From NCBI GenBank assembly GCA_900553985.1, contig USFW01000013.1, positions 1-40,545 on the forward strand: a DNA stretch of 40,545 nucleotides. Direction: 5' to 3'. The DNA is from an uncultured Clostridium sp. (lineage in GTDB: Bacteria; Bacillota; Clostridia; TANB77; CAG-508). Numbering within the stretch: the stretch's first letter is position 1; each line of letters opens with the position of its first letter. A program made the position numbers and the translations under genes. Shown here piece after piece: positions 35,909 to 40,545 of the stretch. The notes under the pieces were generated by a model, which worked only from the letters and a program-made list of their open reading frames with translations, was not told where the DNA came from and made no database searches.

Positions 35909-37075
35909 TCATTCGCAAAATGCTGTATCTGAAAGCATTAAGCCTCCACAAGTATTTCCAGAGTGGTCAGTATCTCCATATTCTCCAAATGTGAATGCCA
36001 TTATAAATGGAGTATCTCCTACTACTTTTTTAATTGCATCTGATACTTCTCCTATTCTGTCTCCAATTGCTAATTTTCTTCCTCCACAGTGGATAAATAG
36101 ATATGCTCCAGCTTTACCTGGTAATCTTTTTTGTAGTTTCTTAGCTGTTTTAGCTGCACCTTGTATTAATTCGTCAACACTTCCTTGCATTTGAATTATA
36201 GCAGTATTTACAGCCATATCATTTCCTATATTCATTGAACCATCTTCGTTTCCAAACATAGGGTGACGAATTGCTATTAAATCTCCTAATCTATCTTTTA
36301 CTCCTAACGGTTCTGTTATTGTTGCTGATAATAAATTACTTCCCATTAAATCTTTTTCTTTCTTTCCTGTCCATTCAGCATATTTTTTAATTGCTGGTAC
36401 TCCATCTATTTCTACTAATGTTCTTTTTCCTTTTAATTTTGTGATTATTCCTGAATTTGTTGTTTCATGGTATGCTCCTGTAAATTCATTTTCAATTGGT
36501 GTGTTTGTGTAGAAAAATGCTACTGCAACACCATCTGAGAAAATTTGGTCATTTGTGAAGATTTTCCATTTTCCTTCAACTGTGTTATCTGCTGCACTTC
36601 CTCCTGAGAATGGAATTTCTCCTATTACATCTGCGATTCCTTTTACATATTGTTCTTCTTCTCCTGGTGATGCTACCATGTAATAGTAACTTGGGGCTTT
36701 GTCTGTTCCTACTTTTGCCATTGCTTCTTTTGCTACTTTTCTTGCTGTTGCTCTTGGGTCTTCTCCTCTTGGTGCTCCTGCTACTCCAACTGCCATGTTA
36801 GGGTCTCCTATTCCCATTATTCCTGTGAATCCGTTTTCTGATGTTATGAAGCCTCCTGGCGTGATTATTCCTCCACTTGATGTGCATCCTATTATTGGTG
36901 CTGTTCCTAGTTCTGATTTTGCTCCTTCTAATACTTTTTCTATGTTACAGTCTACTGATGTGTATAAGAATGCTACTTTTGTTTGGATTAGGTCTACTAC
37001 TGCTTTTTGTGCAGATTCCTTTCCTTGTGTATAACTGTCTTTATTTGTGCTCCATGCTACGTTTGATTTTAACAT
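35909..37075 (-). CDS. FIST-domain signalling protein
   Basis: FIST domains are proposed sensors of small ligands, possibly amino acids, found with signal-transduction partners. The 388-aa protein starts MLKSNVAWSTNKDSYTQGKE. FIST_N covers ~20-215 (VAFLYTSVDCNIEKVLEGAK, APIIGCTSSGGIITPGGF). FIST_C covers ~225-375 (NEFTGAYHETTNSGIITKL, PGKAGAYLFIHCGGRKLAIG, PFIMAFTFGEYGDTDHSGNT). It stands alone without fused kinase or cyclase, and ends DTAFCE. A promoter lies at 37111-37139 and a GGAGGAAT ribosome site at the start. Downstream in the same frame comes the aldehyde dehydrogenase, suggesting cotranscription; a role in sensing aldehyde-pathway metabolites is only an inference. Confidence 0.87.
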   Translation of the reverse strand: MLKSNVAWSTNKDSYTQGKESAQKAVVDLIQTKVAFLYTSVDCNIEKVLEGAKSELGTAPIIGCTSSGGIITPGGFITSENGFTGIMGIGDPNMAVGVAGAPRGEDPRATARKVAKEAMAKVGTDKAPSYYYMVASPGEEEQYVKGIADVIGEIPFSGGSAADNTVEGKWKIFTNDQIFSDGVAVAFFYTNTPIENEFTGAYHETTNSGIITKLKGKRTLVEIDGVPAIKKYAEWTGKKEKDLMGSNLLSATITEPLGVKDRLGDLIAIRHPMFGNEDGSMNIGNDMAVNTAIIQMQGSVDELIQGAAKTAKKLQKRLPGKAGAYLFIHCGGRKLAIGDRIGEVSDAIKKVVGDTPFIMAFTFGEYGDTDHSGNTCGGLMLSDTAFCE

Positions 37076-37110
37076 AACGATTCCTCCTTCGTATTTATAT
37101 TTATAAGTTG

Positions 37111-37139
37111 ATTATAGCAATATTTTTTTTGGATAACAA
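37111..37139 (-). promoter_or_regulatory. Sigma-A promoter of the FIST-aldehyde dehydrogenase unit
   Basis: On the minus strand TTGTTA (37139-37134) and TATAAT (37116-37111) are 17 bases apart. The FIST start codon lies ~36 bases beyond. No promoter is apparent between FIST and the aldehyde dehydrogenase gene. Confidence 0.65.
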
Positions 37140-37204
37140 TATTTTTGGGGAATGTAATATAATTGTAATAATTGGCGAAAATTGTGTGTGGTTTGGTTTG
37201 GATC

Positions 37205-37411
37205 GTTAAAAGCTAAATATATAAAATTTTAAGGTTTATGGCTTCTTTCATAATTTAAGAATTTCTATGCAAAATTTTTGGTGCCCTTTCTGTGCTGGTC
37301 ACTTTTTTTAAAAAGTGACCACTCGAACATTACCCAAAATTTTTGCAAAGAACTTCTAAAATTATTACAGTCGCACATAAACCTTAAAATTTTATATATT
37401 TAGCTTTTAAC
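37205..37411. repeat. 207-bp fold-back element with perfect 36-bp arms
   Basis: 37205-37240 (GTTAAAAGCTAAATATATAA...) is exactly inverted at 37376-37411. Inside, further pairing (AAAATTTTTG near 37271 with CAAAAATTTT near 37340) and a central 11-bp palindrome (GGTCACTTTTT / AAAAAGTGACC, 37297-37320) give a full-length hairpin. There is no coding sequence. The 479-base gap 37076-37554 is otherwise the FIST promoter, a small ATTGCTAT/ATAGCAAT hairpin at 37436-37454 and T-rich sequence. Confidence 0.85.
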
Positions 37412-37554
37412 TACACTACTATTTTTTGGCTTTTTATTGCTATTTTATAGCAATTTTTAATTTGTTTTTTTAATTTTTTAGTTTGCTATTTGATTTGTAT
37501 TTAGTATTTTGTTTTGGAGTTTTTGTTTATTTTTTATAATTTTTTATTTTTTTA

Positions 37555-38700
37555 CTAATCACCTAAATTAATTCCTATATTTCTTGCTGTTATTACTAGG
37601 TCATGGTCCATTGTTACTTTTCTTATGTTGCTTTCTGCTGTATTTCCTGATACTGCTCCTATTTTTGTGTTGTTTCCTACTACTTCTTCTAGTGTTGCTG
37701 AGTCTACTTTTCCGTTTTTTAAGACTGCTATTGTTCCGAATTTTCCTTCTAGTGCTAGTTGCATTGCTTTTACTCCGTATTTTGTTGATAGTACTCTGTC
37801 ATATGCTGTTGGTGTTCCTCCTCTTTGCATGTATCCTAGTGTTGTGTTTCTCGCTTCTAGGCCTGTTAGCTGTTCTAGTTGTTTTGCTACTATTTCTCCT
37901 ACTCCTCCTAGTTTTGTGTTGTCAACTCCTGCTCCGTTGTCTCTTGTTCCTGCTATTGTTATTTCTCCATCTTTTGGTTTTGCTCCTTCTGCTACTACTA
38001 CTACACTGAAGCTTTTTCCTCTTTTCTTTCTGTTTTCTATTTTTCTTGCAACACTTTCTATGTCATATGGTATTTCTGGAATTAATGCAACATCTGCTCC
38101 TCCTGCTATTGCTGATTCTAGTGCGATCCATCCTGCATATCTTCCCATTACTTCTAATACCATTATTCTATGATGTGTTTCTCCTGTTGTGTGTAACCTA
38201 TCTATTGCTTCCATTGCTACTGATACTGCTGTGTTGTATCCAAATGTTATTTCTGTACATGCTACATCATTGTCTATTGTTTTTGGTACTCCTATAACAT
38301 TAACTCCTTTTGTTGAAAAGTCTCTTGCAGATTTTTGTGTTCCATCTCCTCCTAATGTAAAGATACAGTCAAATCCTGCTTCTTTAATATTTTGCACACA
38401 CACATCTGATAAGTCTTTGTATTCAACATTTCCTTCTTCATCTATTACTTTATAATTAAATACATTTGCATTTGTTGATGAACCTATTATTGAACCACCT
38501 TTTGGTAATATTCCCTTTGCATCTCCATCTCCTGCTGTTGATAGTAATTCAAAGTCTTTTTTTAGTAGTCCGTTATATCCATCTATTATTCCATAACATT
38601 CTATACCATGATTTTCTGCTGTTTTTACTATTGCTCTTATTACAGCATTAAATCCTGATACATCTCCTCCATTTGCTAATATTGCTACTTTTTTTAACAT
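37555..38700 (-). CDS. 6-phosphofructokinase with Gly-Lys phosphoryl-donor signature
   Basis: Committed step of glycolysis. The 381-aa protein has KKVAILANGGDVSGFNAVIR (canonically GGDxPGxN), FTLGGDGTQKSARDF (~115-127) and GVPKTIDNDVACTEITFGYN (~137-156). It also has LEVMGRYAGWIALESAIAGG and GYMQRGGTPTAYDRVL. Two key residues decide the phosphoryl donor in this family. Gly120 in GGDGT corresponds to the ATP-type Gly104 of E. coli PfkA. Lys140 in PKTIDND corresponds to position 124, Gly in classical ATP enzymes and Lys in pyrophosphate enzymes. This mixed pair fits the longer ATP-dependent 'PFK group' more than PfkA; donor use needs testing. The start follows a GGGAGG site. Confidence 0.9.
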   Translation of the reverse strand: MLKKVAILANGGDVSGFNAVIRAIVKTAENHGIECYGIIDGYNGLLKKDFELLSTAGDGDAKGILPKGGSIIGSSTNANVFNYKVIDEEGNVEYKDLSDVCVQNIKEAGFDCIFTLGGDGTQKSARDFSTKGVNVIGVPKTIDNDVACTEITFGYNTAVSVAMEAIDRLHTTGETHHRIMVLEVMGRYAGWIALESAIAGGADVALIPEIPYDIESVARKIENRKKRGKSFSVVVVAEGAKPKDGEITIAGTRDNGAGVDNTKLGGVGEIVAKQLEQLTGLEARNTTLGYMQRGGTPTAYDRVLSTKYGVKAMQLALEGKFGTIAVLKNGKVDSATLEEVVGNNTKIGAVSGNTAESNIRKVTMDHDLVITARNIGINLGD

Positions 38701-38736
38701 AAAAATCCTCCCTTTCGTAAAAATCGTCCATATATA

Positions 38737-38764
38737 ATTATACCAATATTTTTTAAAATTACAA
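38737..38764 (-). promoter_or_regulatory. Sigma-A promoter of the phosphofructokinase gene
   Basis: On the minus strand TTGTAA (38764-38759) and TATAAT (38742-38737) are separated by 16 bases, about 37 bases before the start codon. Confidence 0.65.
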
Positions 38765-38821
38765 CATTTTGGTAAGATTTTATTTTACTAAAATCCACAA
38801 AAGTACTAAGGAATCAACACC

Positions 38822-38905
38822 GGGCGAAACAAATGGTTGGCATTAGCATCGCCATTGTGACTGACGAAACAGAAGGGACCTGTCGCTGTGTCAGAGTAAC
38901 CGCCC
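38822..38905. repeat. GC-rich palindromic segment, REP-like
   Basis: About 55% G+C in a genome near 27%. The ends GGGCG (38822-38826) and CGCCC (38901-38905) can pair. Within it CTGAC-GAA-ACAG (38861-38872) pairs with CTGT-GTCAG (38886-38894) around AAGGGACCTGTCG. GACA/GGGACC-type palindromes like this are, to my memory, typical of repetitive extragenic elements in Firmicutes. In-frame stops rule out a continuation of the following reading frame. Confidence 0.55.
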
Positions 38906-38909
38906 CACG

Positions 38910-39179
38910 ATGGAAGAACGGATAAGTTCCGTAAGAGAACTTTCATTAGTACTTTTAAGATTTTTAGAAAAAAAGCTTAATGAAAAATATACAACATCTC
39001 AAATTATTGATACTTTAAAAAATATGAATTTTTGTAAAGCAAATGAATTAGAGTATTTGCCAACATATTCAAGAAGTGATTTAACAGATAATTTACATGA
39101 AATATTTAAATTTAGAACTGACAATGAAATTACAACAACTACTTCTATCAAAAAAATTTTGAGAAATTTAAAAAATTAA
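38910..39179 (+). pseudogene. C-terminal remnant of an IS1634/IS4-like transposase
   Basis: The 89-codon frame encodes LSLVLLRFLEKKLNEKYTTS, IIDTLKNMNFCKANELEYLP and YSRSDLTDNLHEIFKFRTDN. This is the pattern that ends IS1634-type DDE transposases (a helix 'LRxLEKKL...KYT', 'TLRxMxF', 'YxRTDLTDxLHExFGFRTDY', then a lysine-rich stop). Everything N-terminal, including all catalytic residues, is missing, so this is a relic. It abuts the GC-rich segment directly, with its apparent ATG lying at the junction, and probably is not translated. There is no ribosome site before it. The family name is from memory of this motif. Confidence 0.65.
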
Positions 39180-39356
39180 TCTATAGTACGCAATTTTTTA
39201 TTAGTCAACAAAAGGCTGAAATTCTTTTATATCAAAGGTTATCATTCTTTTATCTTCTACAACTGTCAAATTCAGGAATATATCTATTTTTAACTTTAAA
39301 GCATTAATATTATTTTTTAATTATTGTTAAATTACATTATTTATTAAAATTAAAAA

Positions 39357-39405
39357 AAAAACTAATATCGCCTCTTTTTTATATAAGACTTTTATATTAG
39401 TTTTT
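39357..39405 (-). terminator. Terminator of the surface-protein gene
   Basis: AAAAACTAATAT (39357-39368) is inverted at 39394-39405. On the minus strand the stem ends in a run of T (complement of the A-run at 39352-39361), 34 bases after the stop codon. The rest of the gap 39180-39438 shows nothing else. Confidence 0.75.
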
Positions 39406-39438
39406 CTTTTTAATAAAATTTTTATGAAGTCATTTTAT

Positions 39439-40545
39439 CTATTGCATCCCCCATCCATCACCTTTATTTCCTGTACCAACTTGTATATTTATTGCAGATT
39501 TTGGTAATTTTACAATCATACGCATAGGATACAATTTTATCGTACTATTAATTAACTCATAACTCATTCCTACACCATATATTCCATTTCCCCAATTATA
39601 TCCAAAACCTAAAGAAGGATTACTACCTCCACTATTGAAAATTAATCTTGTTGCGAAGGTATATGCTTTTACATCTCCTGAAGTCTTCACTAGTAGATTA
39701 TAATAAATTTCACTGTCATTTAAAGAATTTTTGGTTTCTACTGTTTTCATATTATTTTTTACATCTGCATTCAAATTAAAATACATATTAGTGTATGTCA
39801 TATATGAGTTTACTGTTACTAGATCTTCATATATTAACTCATTTTGTTCACTTCTTCCTAATGTTCCATTGTTATTAACTCCATCTATACTGTTGTTTGT
39901 ACCAATTTCCTTTTTCCAAATGCTTGGTACTTGCATTGAACCATATTGAGTATAAGCTTTTAAATATTCTCCGTATGTTAAAAATTTTTGTACATAATCA
40001 TATCCTGGATTAATTTTATCTATTACATCCTCTACTTTTATACTTCTTGCAATTGCTCCTATTGAATTATTACTATATAATTCTTTTGCTACATCATTTA
40101 GTACATAAACCATATTATTGTAACCTCTTGCAACTTTCATATTGATATTAGTATTTGCTGTTGTACTTATTAACTCTACATATCCATCATCTTTAATATC
40201 TAGCACTCTCCATTCAAGATTTTCTTTATATAATGTTTGAGCTACTCCTAAATAACTCTCAGGTATATAATATGATTGAGCACCTGTAGGAATATAATTT
40301 ACATAATCCCCTACTCTTAATTTTTTCTCTTCAACATTACTTATATAAATACTTTTACTTGAAATATTCCCAGCTCTGTCTGTAACTGTAAAATAATATG
40401 TACCATTTGCTGTTACTATATATGTTGTATCATTTATTTTTCTTATATTATCATATGTTGTATTCGTTATACTTCCTATTCCTGATAAATTATCTGTTGC
40501 ATTTATATATATTGTTACTTCACTTGCAACTCCTGTTGATGGATT
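39439..40545 (-). CDS. C-terminal part of a large secreted/surface protein (runs off the window)
   Basis: The frame is open from the window's right edge to the stop at 39439, so at least 368 residues belong to a longer protein; the GTG at 40206 is internal, not a start. The visible N-terminal part has an Ig-like repeat (TIYINATDNLSGIGSITNTT, TYYFTVTDRAGNISSKSIYI). Next is LRVGDYVNYIPTG and EWRVLDIKDDGYVELISTTA, then GYNNMVYVLNDVAKELYSNN. This 'VGDYV ... WRVL...G.VELIS' module is widespread in secreted clostridial proteins. The last ~100 residues are strand-rich. The N-terminus probably carries a signal or prepilin-type anchor outside the window. Likely cell-surface. Confidence 0.75.
   Translation of the reverse strand, partial: NPSTGVASEVTIYINATDNLSGIGSITNTTYDNIRKINDTTYIVTANGTYYFTVTDRAGNISSKSIYISNVEEKKLRVGDYVNYIPTGAQSYYIPESYLGVAQTLYKENLEWRVLDIKDDGYVELISTTANTNINMKVARGYNNMVYVLNDVAKELYSNNSIGAIARSIKVEDVIDKINPGYDYVQKFLTYGEYLKAYTQYGSMQVPSIWKKEIGTNNSIDGVNNNGTLGRSEQNELIYEDLVTVNSYMTYTNMYFNLNADVKNNMKTVETKNSLNDSEIYYNLLVKTSGDVKAYTFATRLIFNSGGSNPSLGFGYNWGNGIYGVGMSYELINSTIKLYPMRMIVKLPKSAINIQVGTGNKGDGWGMQ

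Noticed and set aside
35788..35911. TGA at the end of FIST as a selenocysteine codon
   Set aside because: The downstream sequence forms only a 3-bp stem (TGG/CCA) and not a bacterial SECIS hairpin, and no selenoprotein FIST family is known to me.
37584..38009. Long plus-strand frames opposite minus-strand genes, rich in Leu and Ser
   Set aside because: They are shadows of real genes in an AT-rich genome with skewed codon use: low complexity, no ribosome sites, and they overlap strong families.
38822..38905. GC-rich segment as a tRNA or rRNA fragment
   Set aside because: No cloverleaf, T-loop (GGTTCGA) or conserved rRNA stretch was found; palindromes fit a repeat element better.

Overview
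The window is a roughly 40.5 kb piece of a very AT-rich, low-GC Gram-positive chromosome. Gene content points to an anaerobic, probably spore-forming member of the Clostridia: a SleB-type cortex-lytic enzyme, AddA, RqcH, PlsY/GpsA/Der, YvcK, a fermentative iron alcohol dehydrogenase, and prepilin-like proteins starting G-V-T-L-I-A-L. The species cannot be fixed from sequence alone. TGA is used as a stop (for example at the end of rqcH), so the code is standard. Most genes lie on the minus strand.

Layout. 1-3.7 kb: sleB, a transglutaminase-like protein, holA and ruvC, bracketed by two copies of a fold-back repeat (the first is cut by the window edge). 4.2-8.8 kb: a tight minus-strand run of glycogen debranching enzyme, yvcK and murB, joining glycogen use, carbon/cell-wall control and peptidoglycan synthesis. 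8.9-11.5 kb: a lone prepilin-like protein, then a plus-strand NfeD + SPFH/stomatin pair. 11.8-16 kb: a weakly GNAT-like protein, pyrG, trmB and an RluA-family pseudouridine synthase. 16.09-16.44 kb: the RNase P RNA on the minus strand. 16.4-19.4 kb: small unknown proteins, dtd and a zinc-ribbon protein. 19.4-22.5 kb: gpsA, plsY and der (glycerophospholipid synthesis plus ribosome assembly). 22.7-26.3 kb: nagZ, rqcH and an FxLYD-like membrane protein. 26.6-31.9 kb: addA and an orphan AgrC-like histidine kinase. 32.3-38.7 kb: a fermentation and signalling block of iron alcohol dehydrogenase, an anchored envelope protein, aldehyde dehydrogenase, FIST-domain protein and phosphofructokinase. 38.8-39.2 kb: a GC-rich structured patch joined to a broken transposase. 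39.4 kb to the end: the C-terminal part of a large secreted or surface protein that runs off the window.

The most unusual features are these. (i) The FIST gene and the aldehyde dehydrogenase gene lie in one reading frame, separated by a single TGA followed by 40 sense codons. (ii) There are three families of fold-back elements: about 224 bp with 44-bp arms in two copies, 207 bp with perfect 36-bp arms, and a 65-bp hairpin with a half copy elsewhere. (iii) A transposase C-terminus is fused to a compositionally foreign, palindromic GC-rich segment. (iv) yvcK sits with a glycogen debranching gene rather than with rapZ and whiA, and carries extra membrane and lysine-rich segments. No tRNA, CRISPR array, intact insertion sequence, prophage or recognisable riboswitch was seen. 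No convincing new defence or biosynthetic system was found.
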